Of a stretch of 64,000 nt of DNA, positions 1-10,227 are shown one piece after another. Origin of the DNA: Rhynchospora pubera (taxonomy: Eukaryota; Streptophyta; Magnoliopsida; Poales; Cyperaceae); contig CM051463.1 in assembly GCA_028095005.1 (NCBI GenBank), forward strand, positions 77,680,697 to 77,744,696. The letters are read 5' to 3'. The position numbers were made by a program, and so were the translations under genes. How positions within the stretch are numbered: the stretch's first letter is position 1; every line of letters begins with the position of its first letter. The notes beneath the pieces were generated by a model. It searched no databases and was not told the origin of the DNA. It saw only the letters and a list, made by a program, of their open reading frames with translations.

Positions 1-813
1 TAAACAGGCATAACTTTTGATAGGAAGGTCCGTTTGGCGCAAACGAGGACATTCCGGAAAGCTGGCGACGAGATCTACACGTTTTATCGGGGTGAAACCC
101 CGTAACGACCATTTTCGAAGCCAAAAAACGCTCTCTGAACCTCCAAAATTCACTTTGAAAGTTTGTAAACCTAAAAATCACTCTAAACTACTAAAAATAT
201 TTTTAAAATCATAAATTAATCTATAAAAAGAGAAATGCAGTAAATCAAGTGAATGTAGTCTTTCTTCTCCATCTCAGTAAAACATCAATCTCGTGTGATT
301 CCTTTGTAACGCAATCCAGAAAGTGCTTCCTTGATCATGAGACTCGATATGATTGTTTAATATATAATATGAAAATAATATATACAGAGGACGACATCCG
401 GGACGCATATCAAATGGTTGTTTAAATTAATTAAAAATTTATACTTAATTATTCATTTTTTAATTAAATAAATTAATTAAATTTATATTTAATTAAATAA
501 ATTAATTAAAAGGAAAATAAATTTAATTTTCCAAAAAAAAATACTAAATTACATATAAATTTTTTTTTAATTATTCCTGATTTTTTAATATTTTTCAATA
601 TTTTTAGAATATATTATCTATTTTTCTAATTAATTAACTAATAAAAGGAAAAAATTTTCCCAAAAAATACTAAATTACATATAAAATTTAGTTTAATTAT
701 TCTTGATTTTTTCCATATTTTTTCAATATTTACACTATATTATCTATTTTTCTAATTATTTAACTAATTAATAAATTAAATAAATAAATAAATAATATAT
801 AAAGAAATTAAAA
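1..813. other. AT-rich intergenic DNA
   Basis: No gene is visible. The first 130 bases are moderately GC-rich and could be the edge of a decayed repeat. From about 420 the sequence is built of TTAATTAA-like and AATTTA-like strings, with a rough duplication of a stretch containing ATACTAAATTACATATAAA near 540 and 668. No open frame with coding character was found. Confidence 0.6.
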
Positions 814-936
814 AGCTAAGATCGGAATCTCGGATTCCGATCTTAGCTAAGGTCGGAATCCGGGATTTCGATCTTAGCTAAGATCGGAAACTAGGAATCC
901 GATCTTGCGTTCGGAATCTGGAATTCCGATCTCGTG
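814..936. repeat. Cluster of four palindromic units of about 31 bp
   Basis: The first unit (814-848) is a perfect 35-bp inverted repeat: arm AGCTAAGATCGGAATC, a 3-nt centre TCG, then the exact reverse complement of the arm. Three further, less perfect units follow head to tail, each with a GATCGGAAT-type left half and an ATTCCGATC-type right half. GC content jumps sharply against the surrounding AT-rich DNA. The function is unknown; it may be a fragment of a mobile element. Confidence 0.8.
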
Positions 937-1146
937 ATACTATTTAAAAAAATATTATTATATTGATATTATTTTTAATATATTATATTAATTTAGTATT
1001 ATTTTTTAAAATTTTGGCTCCTAGAGCCCGTGTCATGGTTCAACAAAGAACCCAGTTCATATAAAATATTTCTTACCAGGCCGACGAGCCTATAAGAAGG
1101 AAAAAAATGTCAAAAAAAAAAAAAACCTCGACAATCAGCTCAAAAA

Positions 1147-1425
1147 TATGGCTACATAACGTCTAAAATGACCACGAAAACGGTCGATTTCGTTAACTGT
1201 TTCGTTTTAAAACGAAATTGATCATCCATTTGCGTTAACCGTTTCGTTTTGGACGAAACGATCGAAATCACGAAAATGCCACGAAAATACATATGGACGA
1301 AACTGTTCTAAGCTTTCGTTAACTGTTTCGTTTATAAAACGCAACAAAAAATCTTAACCGTTTCGTTTCGTTTTGGACGAAACGAAACGAAAGGACGGTC
1401 GAAACGGTGACCGTTTTCACCCCTA
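1147..1425. mobile_element. hAT-like MITE with 8-bp target duplication
   Basis: The right end reads ...TTTTCACCCCTA, the usual inverted hAT end (TAGGGGTG...), and the left end starts TATGGCTACATAACG, a degenerate match. The flanks carry an exact 8-bp duplication CTCAAAAA (1139-1146 and 1426-1433). The interior has many GTTTCGT/ACGAAAC inverted motifs. There is no coding capacity, so it is non-autonomous. It resembles the element at 14478-14765. Confidence 0.72.
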
Positions 1426-1483
1426 CTCAAAAATATGTGAGAAAAGAAGTCCGGCCCCTTTCTCAACAAAATGACAAGTGAAG

Positions 1484-1765
1484 GATGAACCTCAGCCTAA
1501 TTTATCTAAATTTTCTTGTTTGGGTGGTTAATGAGAGGAATGGAAAATATAATTTACTTTCCTTGTTTCTTTTTGTTTGGATGATCAAAATTAACGAAGA
1601 TACTATTTAATTATTCGAGTCACCACCAAAATATAGTGTTGTATACTAAAACGAAATCACAAGTTCTTCAAACTAATATCAAGAAGAAACAAGCACACTG
1701 CACATTTGCAAACGCACACAAAACCATAGAAAGTCAAATATAATAATCCGATATGTAGAAAGGTA
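1484..1765. repeat. Inverted repeat partner of 7690-7990
   Basis: This stretch (GAACCTCAGCCTA near its start, CAAGAAGAAACAAGCACACTG towards its end, then the block around ATCCGATATGTAGAAAGGTAC) is found in reverse-complement form at about 7680-7990, with scattered substitutions and small indels. It lies downstream of the 1861-3295 gene, while the partner lies upstream of the cysteine-rich gene at 7392. Confidence 0.75.
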
Positions 1766-1860
1766 CACTTGGTCATTTGATTAGAGAATTGTGGCTCTGC
1801 AAAAACATAATATATTTCTTATGACCCATATCAAAGAACGAGCTCGAGCTCTTCCTAGTC

Positions 1861-3295
1861 TCACTTGCTCCACAAATATCCAAGGCATACTACGACGCAG
1901 ATTCTGGATATCCAACCCAATGGCAAAAGAAAACTCTCGATTTTCTGCAAAGTATATATATACACGAAATATTAATTTCTTATATTTTGGTCTCAGCCGA
2001 CAGGGTACAGGTTTACACATGTAGGTTTATCATGGTCTGAGGAACAAGTCTACAAATGTAGGTTTACCATGGTCAGAGGGTACAGGTCTACACATGTTTG
2101 TTTAGCATGGTATGAGAGTACAGGTCTACACATTTAGGTTTACGAGTAAACTATTGTGATCAGAAAACATTCAATACAAACAATTCTTTCACTGACATCT
2201 ATTATTGTTCAAGTACAATAAGTCAATAATCAACTGGAAAAAAGATAAGAGAATTTGTTTACATCTTCTAACGATGTTAGGTCTTTCTTCTTGAGCATTT
2301 CTTCAAAGGTCTTGAGCCTGCCATCCACCTAATTTACATATTTAAATATAAATTTTGTCAAACATGGTTACAATTTAGCGGATAAAAATTACCAGAAAGA
2401 TAGCAAAAAGTGTACCCTCAAGAATTCTTTAGCAGCGTCGACCTTAAATTTCTTGAGCATTTCAATTATTGTGTGCTCTTCCATCTAAATTCCAATACAG
2501 GTTTACACATGTAGGTTTAGCATGGTCTGAGCGCCAAGTCTACACATGTAGGTTTACCATGGTCTGAGGGTACAGGTCTACACATGTATGTTTACCATGG
2601 TATGAGAGTACAGGTCTACACATTTAGGTTTATGAGTAAAATATTGTGATCAGAAAACATTCAATACAAACAATTTCTTTCATTGACATCTCTATTATTG
2701 TTCAAGTACAATAAGTCAATAATCAACTGGAAAAAAGATAAGAGAATTTGTTTACATCGTCTGACGGTTGTAGGTCTTTCTTGAGCATTTCTTCCAAGGT
2801 CTTGAGCCTGCCATCCACCTAATTTACATATTTAAATATAGATTTTGTGAAACATGGTTACAATTTAGCAGATAAAAGTTACGAGAAAGATGGCAACAAA
2901 AAAGTGTACCCTCAATAAGTCTTTAGCAGCGTCGGCCTTAATTTTCTTGAGCATTTCAATTATTGTGTGCTCTTCCATCTAAATTGCAATATAGATAAAT
3001 TCAGAAGCTAGCAAATTATCCTTTTTCTACAACAATGAAACCAAAGAATGAGTCAGCCGAAGAGAATTAGGATTACCTCGCCCAAAGAATCAGCCAGCCC
3101 AAGAGAAGAAGAAGGCAGAGCAGCTGTGGGTGTGAGTATGGATGGCCTTGACGGCGCAATGCGCGCAGGGAAAGCGCGATTAGTCGGAAGTTGCGATTGC
3201 GCCGGCGGTGGGGACGGAAAACAGAGATGAACTATGGACGAAGCAACAACTCTCCCCGTACGAGTCACCGGCGCAGCGGCCGATCTCATTGCCAT
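1861..3295 (-). CDS. Six-exon gene for a 189-residue coiled-coil protein with C-terminal membrane anchor (unknown)
   Basis: Exons on the minus strand: 3295-3077, 2978-2910, 2818-2756, 2484-2416, 2328-2263 and 1944-1861. All junctions are GT...AG and every exon is phase 0. The joined frame is 570 nt, ATG to TGA, 189 residues. Residues 1-73 are rich in Ala, Ser, Pro and Arg with few acids, like an organelle-targeting or disordered leader. Exons 2 and 4 encode near-identical MEEHTIIEMLKK segments. Exons 3 and 5 encode VDGRLKT(L/F)EEMLKK segments. Together they make a charged amphipathic helix or coiled coil. The last exon gives a hydrophobic tail (WISRICVVVCLGYLWSK), a likely membrane anchor. 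Exons 2+3 and 4+5 come from a 490-bp tandem duplication. I do not recognise the family. The consistent phases and splice sites argue it is real; transcription is unproven. Confidence 0.6.
2007..2145. repeat. Minisatellite, about 39-bp unit
   Basis: About 3.5 imperfect units of the type ACAGGTCTACACATGTAGG followed by TTTACCATGGTCTGAG. A second array of the same unit is at 2497-2635 inside the other copy of the tandem duplication. Both lie in introns or the 3' flank of the minus-strand gene. Confidence 0.82.
2011..2990. repeat. 490-bp tandem duplication (two copies)
   Basis: Copy 1 is about 2011-2500 and copy 2 about 2501-2990. Both start GTTTACACATGTAGGTTTA and contain the same order: a minisatellite, a spacer with ATTCAATACAAACAAT, then two small exons on the minus strand. 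The copies differ at scattered positions and small indels. Because each contains two phase-0 exons, the duplication lengthens the predicted protein without breaking its frame. Confidence 0.9.
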
Positions 3296-3525
3296 TTTTT
3301 GAATTTTGCGGGAGCAATTAGTAGCCTTCGATAATCTTCCCTCTCTTCTTCCGATATACTTAGAGGCTTAGGGGCGCCGCTAAATTGAAATCTGTCATCT
3401 GTTGAAGGAGCTGAACTGAAAGCTGAAAGATGTAATTACAGTGGAGAAGAATAAGTGAGAAGAAGCAGGCCGGCCCCAATTGATATTAAGCAATTCACTA
3501 GCTGACACATGGGCCCAGAGAAGTT

Positions 3526-3960
3526 GTTGATATCACAATTAATAAGCGTAACTGATTCAGTTATCGCTGATGAGTTGTTAATTCCTTTTCTTTTCAATTT
3601 AGTCCCTTCTATTTTTGTAATTGCAATAATTGAGCCTGGAATGTAATTGAATTGCAGCTTCGTATATAAGCGCGGATTGTAATAAGAAAAACAAGCTTTG
3701 AGTAATGAAAAACTCAGTTCTTATTGAATCTCGTTTCTTCTTCTTCTTCTTCTTCTTCTTCTTCTTCTTCTTCTTCTTCTTTCTACCTCAATTCTATCTC
3801 TCCTTCTATCCCAATTCCTTCTCAATCCTATCTCAAATCAACACTACTTCTCATCTTTCTGATCTGAATCCTTCTTACGACCTATTCTCTGACTTGCAAC
3901 CCCAAATTTACCTTATCATACCATCAAGCTACATAAGCTCGTGACAAAATCCAGTTATCT
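3526..3960 (+). mobile_element. Possible LTR fragment with (TTC)n microsatellite
   Basis: The stretch begins TGTTGATATCACAATTA, carries a TATA-like GTATATAAGC at about 3662 and then transcript-leader-like sequence, and includes a (TTC)n run from about 3732 to 3782. The layout looks like a Copia-type solo LTR, but no matching second LTR, no convincing target duplication and no primer site were found, so this is a weak call. An open frame across the microsatellite (poly-Phe) is not a gene. Confidence 0.3.
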
Positions 3961-4864
3961 ACGGAATCGATCCACACACCACAAATTCTGATATACTAAA
4001 TTACCCTCGTCGAGATTTAATCTATACTAGATGTTTTGCCATTTGATAAAATTTGATGGCTAAATTTATCGATATATAAAAAAATATATATTTCCAATAT
4101 CATCAATGGTTATCAATTTGGCAAATGTGATAAACTTGGACATATTATTTTGATTCGTAAACCAAAATAATTAATGCAATCCAAAATACATACATTTTAA
4201 ATGGTAGTACATTCCATGAATCATCTATTAGATGGAACTCATTATTAATGCTTCTTACATATATTTTCTGCCAAAAAAAACTTGCCAAAAGCAACTTCTT
4301 ACATAAATTCAGATCGATCGAGCGAAAATTAGAGGACTTGGATCGCATGTCGTACGACTAGATATTTTTTTCTATATATTAGACATAAAATATTTTAGAT
4401 TTTCAAATATATTTACTTTTTAATTTAATTAATGATTGGTATGACTTTTTTAGTACGTATTTATATTTAACAAAAAAATAACTTTTTTTACAAGAGAGAA
4501 TTTGTTTTATGCCATTATCAAACTTGTCAATTTCTAATTTGTCATCCTTATTAGATGACTAATTATAAATATACCACCATATAATTGACGAAATTTGTTT
4601 TATACCATTAATTCTTTCCAAATAATAATAACTTCTATATTAGTCGTTGTAAAATTTGTCAGTAAATTTAAATGACCCAAAATACCCTTATTATTAAATT
4701 GGTTAATTAGGTTATATGAAACCTACGGAAAGGGAATAAAAAATATCGCGCCTCGCCTAGTCGCCTCCTTACAGGTGCACATCTAGATCGAGAACTTGAT
4801 TTTTGAAAGAAACCAAGAGTCAAAATTGATCGAGAACTTGATTTTTGAAAAGTGAAATCATTGA
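3961..4864. other. Intergenic DNA without visible gene
   Basis: AT-rich sequence with short poly-T tracts. Two near-copies of a GATCGAGAACTTGATTTTTGAAA block lie near 4788 and 4830. No open frame of note, no RNA gene and no clear element ends. Confidence 0.55.
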
Positions 4865-5350
4865 CTTCCGTCTTAACGGATTAAGTTCCGTTCTCAACGG
4901 ACGGTACAGAAAAGTTTTAAAAAGCTGAATTATGTGTCTTCCGTCTTAACGAATTAAGATCCGTTCTCAACAGATGATGCAGAGAGGTTCTAAAAAACTG
5001 ACTCCGTTCTCAACGGATTGAGTTATACTCCGTTCTCAACGTATGGTGCAGATTTTTTAATGGATTTTGCATTCGTTCTTCAACAGTTCAACGGACCCAA
5101 TGGAGTTTAATTCCGTTCTAAACGGGTTGAGATCCGTTCTCAACGTATGCTGCAGAAAGCTTTAATAACCCGAATTCTGTGACTTCCGTGATTAACGGAT
5201 TTGCATTCGTCCTCAAACGGACCCACTGGAGTTTAATTCCGTTCTAAACGGGTTGAGTTCAGTTCTCAACGGATGGTGCAGAAAGCTTTACAAAACTGAA
5301 TTCTGTGACTAACGGGGTTAACGGATTTGCATCCGTTCTCAAACAGATCC
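4865..5350. repeat. Palindrome-rich repeat block (TCCGTTCTCAACGGA family)
   Basis: About a dozen exact or mutated copies of the 15-bp palindrome TCCGTTCTCAACGGA (6-bp arms, 3-nt centre) lie in roughly four units of 100-130 bp. The units share CAGAAAGCTTTA..CTGAATTCTGTGACT-like connecting DNA. In several units the copies come in doublets with starts 20-21 bp apart. No LTR ends or coding region were found; it may be a piece of an LTR or of a 3' untranslated region of an otherwise lost retrotransposon. Confidence 0.75.
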
Positions 5351-5956
5351 CACTGAAATGAAATGAGAAAAAGTTGATGGTGGTAAAAGTCTAATTTCTG
5401 GTTGTCCACATTCTCTAGAGAAGGTTGTTTGATCTTATGGTCATTATGACCAGGTCATACATGTCCTCCACTTTTGATAATCTTGGTTTTGTTACCGATG
5501 TGTAATCTTGGTTCATGTTTAGATGACAACAAAGCTCATAAATCAGTAATTGCACGTAATTTATGCTAATTTGGTATCAAATTATGCAACTAACCAGTAC
5601 GATACAAATTAATAGCTGCAAGTAACTGAAAGAGGGGCTGTTGTGCTAGTACCAGATTGTGCAATGTACCAGTACCAATTGTTCGGGTACTAGTACTGGT
5701 ACTATTCTATGAAACCCATTTTCGAAATTCTAATTTTCCACCATTACTTACCCAAGTAAGATTGTCTACAAGTACAAAGCCTGGATCTTATTATCAATTG
5801 TGCTTAATTCTTTGTCTTCTTTTAGTTATTTCAAATATAATGTATATTGAATTGTCCAGTTCATATATGTCTCTACATAACAGTTTGAACGATATTTCCT
5901 GACTAAATAACTCCAGGATAATTGATTGATCTATGTTTTCTAGTTTTTATTTCTAG
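5351..5956. other. Intergenic DNA upstream of the DREB2-like pseudogene
   Basis: No gene. Short runs such as GGTACTAGTACTGGTACT (about 5695) are locally palindromic. A splice-acceptor-like TTTATTTCTAG ends at 5956, just before the pseudogene frame begins. Confidence 0.5.
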
Positions 5957-6671
5957 GCAAAAGAAGCAGCGTAGGCCCTGCACAGGCCCAAATTCGGTTG
6001 CTGAAACGCTGCGAAAGTGGAAAGGGCTGAACCAGCAATTGGAATCTGCTGTAGACAATACTAATAAACCGACTTGAAAATACCCGCTAAGGGATCAAAG
6101 AAAGGTGCATTTAGGGAAATGGCGGGCCTTAGAATGCACAATTCAAATAGCGGAGTAGTGAGGCAACATGTCTCGGGGAATTGGGTTGCTGAGATCCGTC
6201 AACCCAATAAGGGAGGCCATCTCTTGCTTGGTACTTTCCCAACAGCTGTTCAAGCTCCACAAGCTTATGACGACGCTACCAGAGCTATATATGGCCCAGT
6301 AGCCTGTCTGAACTTCCCTGATCAGCCTCTCGGGCCTTCCTCATTTGGGAATCCACAACATCCACCACAAACCAGAAAACCAGTATGAAGGAATGAGTGC
6401 TGACGATGGTGGACAAAGAGGAAACTTGGATATGTCGAGCATCAAAGCTGATGGCCTCAACCTGGAGTTGCTTAAAGCGATTGAAGAAGGTTGGAATCAT
6501 GAATCATAGGACAATTTTGGCCTTACAGAGGAGCTGCCGGAAGATGATGTCGTCTTCCACGTTTATGATTATTCTCGTTATGTAAAAGGCGGGCTGTCCA
6601 TGTACTGCGAGACCCTGGATAGTGGCATTCCAAGAGCAAAATCTCTAATAGACATTTCGTCAAACACCTGA
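5957..6671 (+). pseudogene. DREB2-like AP2/ERF transcription factor pseudogene
   Basis: The translation follows DREB2 proteins of the drought/heat-response AP2/ERF family. A basic, SVAETL-R-KWK leader runs from 5957. It is followed by KIPAKGSKKG and a degraded AP2 domain (about 6140-6330) with WVAEIR, TFPTA, AYD-A-RA-YGP and LNFP. The frame is broken: an in-frame TGA and shift near 6073-6076, a second shift near 6385 (TGA at 6386), and a TAG at about 6508, after which DREB2-like acidic C-terminal sequence continues to TGA at 6669. Two landmark AP2 residues are changed (the YRGVRQR and WLGTF motifs read NSGVVRQH and LLGTF). A splice acceptor at 5956 suggests it came from an intron-containing gene copy rather than a processed transcript. 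It cannot make a working factor as it stands. Confidence 0.85.
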
Positions 6672-6872
6672 CTTGCCTGGGCTATCGAATTACATTTTCA
6701 GTCCGGATCAATTAGTACACTGTTTTAGTGTATAATGCTTATAGAAATTAATGTTCTTCCATGAAATCATAGAACAAGAGCAATATTGTAAAACTAAAAA
6801 CAGCATAAAAAAAGTAGAGTCTTAATATGAACTATATATACTTAGAAAATTAATCGTCTTAATTGAATTTGA

Positions 6873-7391
6873 TCTGGTGATCCTTGCAAAAATCAATTAA
6901 TTAACAACTCATGTTCACTGGGTGTGTACATACATAAATACATAGCACAAGATCAGATGGTGCTTAATTAATTGTTAATTATCAAATGCACCATGCTATA
7001 AATATGAACGTATGAAATGAGTAACATGCACAATACAATTACTATTACAATTAGTTAACAGGCAGCTGATAGAAAGACATTCGTTGAGGCTAATTAGAGG
7101 CACACTTCGTTATCCAACAAGTAAAAGACGAACAAAACTTAAACACTTTTTCTGTTATTTTAAGCAGCTTGCTAGACTGTTTTTTTTTATTTTATTTTAA
7201 TAAAAAGATGGAAGCTTGACCTCCATTTTTGTTTCAAAAAAAAAAATCTAATGTGAGCGAACAACAGTTACAACAGTAACTAAAGCAAACAAAATCAACA
7301 ATAAGCAATCCAACAGAATTGAACAAACAATTAACACGCACAAGCAATCCTACCAAACCAAAACCAAACTTTGAGTCACTGATCAAAAGGA
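6873..7391. repeat. Duplicated flank of the cysteine-rich gene
   Basis: The part from 6873 to about 7050 (GGTGATCCTTGCAAAAATCA ... CACAAGATCAGATGGTGCTT) recurs at about 17430-17665, up to the insertion point of retroelement C. The part from about 7060 to 7391 (GATAGAAAGACATTCGTTGA, AAAGCAAACAAAATCAACAA) recurs at about 29470-29790 next to the second cysteine-rich copy. No gene lies between. Confidence 0.8.
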
Positions 7392-7640
7392 TCAACACGT
7401 GACAGAAACCTTGTCGCGACAGTTTGAGATGTTTTCGTTGCTTGAATCGGTAGGATCGCAGATGCATGCAGTCTTTCCGCTGGTCATCAGGTCAGGTAGA
7501 TCTTGGAGGAGTTTTGGGCAGATACAGTTCTTGCACTCCTCGTAGGATTTTTTAACTTTGCAAGCACCGGTAAATATTAGATTGACGCTGAGCAGGAGAA
7601 GGCCGAGTGAGAGAGCACCGGATTTAGTTTGTGTTGCCAT
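7392..7640 (-). CDS. Small secreted cysteine-rich protein, 82 residues (unknown)
   Basis: The ATG at 7640 gives an 82-residue frame ending TGA at 7392. An upstream in-frame ATG at 7658 exists, but the MATQTKSG start is shared with the copy at 29.8 kb and is preferred. Residues 1 to about 27 form a signal peptide (GALSLGLLLLSVNLIF). The mature part has eight cysteines, including the clusters EECKNCIC and TACICDP. Eight cysteines and this leader style recall plant seed-storage/lipid-transfer-like secreted proteins, but the C-CC-CXC order of that fold is absent, so I do not assign it. Compared with the other copy, about 60 nt following SVNL are missing here. No intron is needed. It could be an active small protein or an early pseudogene. 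Confidence 0.55.
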   Translation of the reverse strand: MATQTKSGALSLGLLLLSVNLIFTGACKVKKSYEECKNCICPKLLQDLPDLMTSGKTACICDPTDSSNENISNCRDKVSVTC

Positions 7641-7679
7641 TGTTACACCGGGATCCAAAATTCTCTAACCAAAAACAAA

Positions 7680-7990
7680 TTGTACCTTTCTACATACCGG
7701 ATTATTATGTTTAACTGTCTATGGTTGTGTGCGCGTGTGCAGTGTGCTTGTTTCTTCTTGATATCAGTTTGAAGAACTTATGATTTCGTTTTAGACTTTT
7801 GGTATACCACTACATATTTTGGTGGTGACTCGACCAATTAAATATTATATTCGTTAATTTTGATCATCCAAACCAAAAGAAAAAAAACAAAGTAAATTAT
7901 ATTTTTCATGATATTCAAAAAAAATATATTTTTCATTCCTCTCATTAAGCATCCAAACAATAAAAATTGGATAAAAATAGGCTGAGGTTC
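7680..7990. repeat. Inverted repeat partner of 1484-1765
   Basis: The reverse complement of this stretch matches 1484-1765 over most of its length, including the blocks CAGTGTGCTTGTTTCTTCTT and GGTGGTGACTCGACCAATTA and the end AGGCTGAGGTTC. The two arms are about 6 kb apart and enclose the 1861-3295 gene, the palindrome block, the DREB2 relic and the cysteine-rich gene. Confidence 0.75.
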
Positions 7991-8061
7991 ACGATTCGTT
8001 TCTTTTAGACAGACTTGAGATTTCTTCTGTTATGTTCGGTCAAGGAGATGACAGAAATAAT

Positions 8062-8251
8062 AGGCTCCGTTTGGATGGCTTCTTCCCGAAATAAAGAATA
8101 AGGAATAACCACTTTTTATCAATAAATTTATTTTTAACCATTCAAACTCTTCACAAAAGTTACACACTTTCCATTAAATTTATCCCTTCCCAATAAATTT
8201 CTTCCCTTCTTCCTTCTTCCTACCTTATTCTCAACGCATCCAAACGAAGCC
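8062..8251. mobile_element. Tourist-like MITE (CTCCGTTTGGAT family), copy 1
   Basis: Ends are GGCTCCGTTTGGATGG and CATCCAAACGAAGCC, inverted repeats of about 15 bp. The interior has the family marks AACCATTCAAACTCTTCACAAA and GTTACACACTTTCC. ATA flanks both ends. No coding capacity. Confidence 0.75.
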
Positions 8252-9585
8252 ATAGAGAAGAAGAGTTGCTCTGACGGAACAAACGAGGAACAGATGCACA
8301 CAAGAAGAAATAACTAGTTGGGCTGTAGTAATGTATTAGAAATAATGGGCTTTGGGCCTTTGCTAGTTACTATTTAACAAATTAGAGTTTGTATTAGGTT
8401 AATTGTTTCTAAATATTTACTTTCCAAATTATCAGGTGTATTGTAATAACAATTATAAAAGAGGCTATGTACGGAAGAAAAAGGAGACAATCAATATCAA
8501 ATCGGCAGCAGCCAATTTTTTTATATTCAATTTCTTTTCTGTTTTTCATCCATTATTACAAAATCCAAAAATAATTAGTCGGTACATGACATCTTCACTT
8601 CTCATTTTGTTGAGAAATAAGCGGCACCTCTTTTCTCACAATATATATATATATTTTTTTGTCATTTTCCCTTTCATAGGCTAGTCGGCCGGGTAAGAAA
8701 TATTTTATGTCGTCAATAATGAACTAACTCATCATAATTAAATATGTATGTCATCTTTATAAACTGGTTATTGTGATAAAATATGTCCGTTTGGATGAGT
8801 CCTAGGAATAAGAAAATAATAGAGTAAATTTATTATAAACAATTCAAACTCTTCACAAATTTACACACTCTCTAATACTTCTTTCCTTATCCCTCTTATT
8901 TCCACACCATCCGGACGAAACCATGAATTGCATCTTTTGGGTTCCTGCCTAGCTTGCTTCCGAGAGAGTGCGGCTATCGAAATTAGGTAATTAGACAAAT
9001 CTATACTATATTTATTAAAGCACCATCAACAAGTTCAGCAAATTTTCAAAAAAGAAATGGAAACAATTGTTAACATCATTACAAACCATTGATTAATATG
9101 ATGTACGGTTTGGATCGCTATTTTTTTAAAAAGAAGTCGACTCTACACACAAACAAGTCAGGTCGCTAGATGGTATACCTCTTTAGTTAGGTGTTTTAAT
9201 AAATAGTATAGATATAGAAAATCAAACTATCTCAATCTTTAATTATTTATCCAAAATTTCCGGTTCTTGTTGGATTCATATGATATTAGATTTCATTTTT
9301 TTAGTACTAAGATATTTGCATCTCCAATATCGTATTTATGAATCTATCTCTCAGATTTTAGTTGTATTAAATGATTAGAGAACATGTCGTTAAAATATTC
9401 AAGTAATTGTTTATTTTATTTTAAAATCTTCCGTTTTTCTGAATATTTTTTTCATAAATCAAAACTTTATTTATTTTAAGTTCATATTGAGCCAAATGAA
9501 ATACTTTTCAGATGTAGACTTCCTTATCTGAGTAACGAGCTGTCTTTAGCAATATGTATATCATGTCATTATATTAATACATTAA
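8252..9585. other. Intergenic DNA with one degenerate MITE
   Basis: AT-rich, no gene. A degenerate Tourist-like copy lies at about 8785-8922 (GTCCGTTTGGATGAG ... CCATCCGGACGAAACC, with CAATTCAAACTCTTCACAAA inside). A (TA)n stretch sits near 8643. The rest shows nothing recognisable. Confidence 0.55.
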
Positions 9586-9806
9586 GGGTGTGTTTGGATA
9601 GAGGTTGGATAAGCATAAGAATAAGGATTGGCACGAGATTCTAGAATTTTTTATTCTTATCCAAATTCCATAGTTTTGTTAGTATAAGAATAAGGAGCCG
9701 GATAAGCCCAAATTCCTTATTCTTGTGTTGTTTGGGTTGCACAAGAATAAGGAATTTGAGGCTTATTCTTAGCCGGATCCTTATTCTTGCGCATCCAAAC
9801 ACACCC
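9586..9806. mobile_element. Tourist-like MITE, copy with TAA target duplication
   Basis: Ends GGGTGTGTTTGGATAG and CATCCAAACACACCC are inverted repeats. TAA flanks both sides (9583-9585, 9807-9809), the 3-bp target typical of PIF/Harbinger elements. Inside, two halves are near-complementary (CCTTATTCTT / AAGAATAAGG), so the whole element can fold back. Confidence 0.82.
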
Positions 9807-10069
9807 TAAAATATTAATTGTTTACAATGTTTTTGTTGGTTTGAAATATAGAAAGATCCAATAAAGTTAATTCAAATGATATGATGTTATAAATAAAATT
9901 GTACCATAGATTCGGTTAATTATTCATAGGATTTAGAAGTTTAAGGAAACTAAAGATCTATATTAATGAATGAATGATATAATTATCTATTGAAAAAAAT
10001 TAATTTGTGAGCTTACAGTTAGCTTGTAAAAATCTTATAAGATATTAGTTTCCTTCTATTGAATAATAA

Positions 10070-10227
10070 AGGCTCCGTTTGGATAGGTGTGGGAAGAAGG
10101 AAAGAAGGGAAGAAGTGGGAAGAAGTATTGGGAAGTGTGTAACTTTGTGAATAGTTTGGATTGTTTATAAATTTTTTTCTTCTTCTTCCTTCTTCTTCTT
10201 CTTTCTTCCAACGATCCAAACGCACCC
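10070..10227. mobile_element. Tourist-like MITE
   Basis: Ends GGCTCCGTTTGGATAGGTG and CGATCCAAACGCACCC. The interior is rich in GAAGAAG on one side and CTTCTTC on the other, so it folds into a hairpin. Preceded by TAA. Open frames through it are artefacts of the purine-rich arm. Confidence 0.75.

Noticed and set aside
3705..3944. Open frame with a long poly-phenylalanine run
   Set aside because: It is a (TTC)n microsatellite read in frame.
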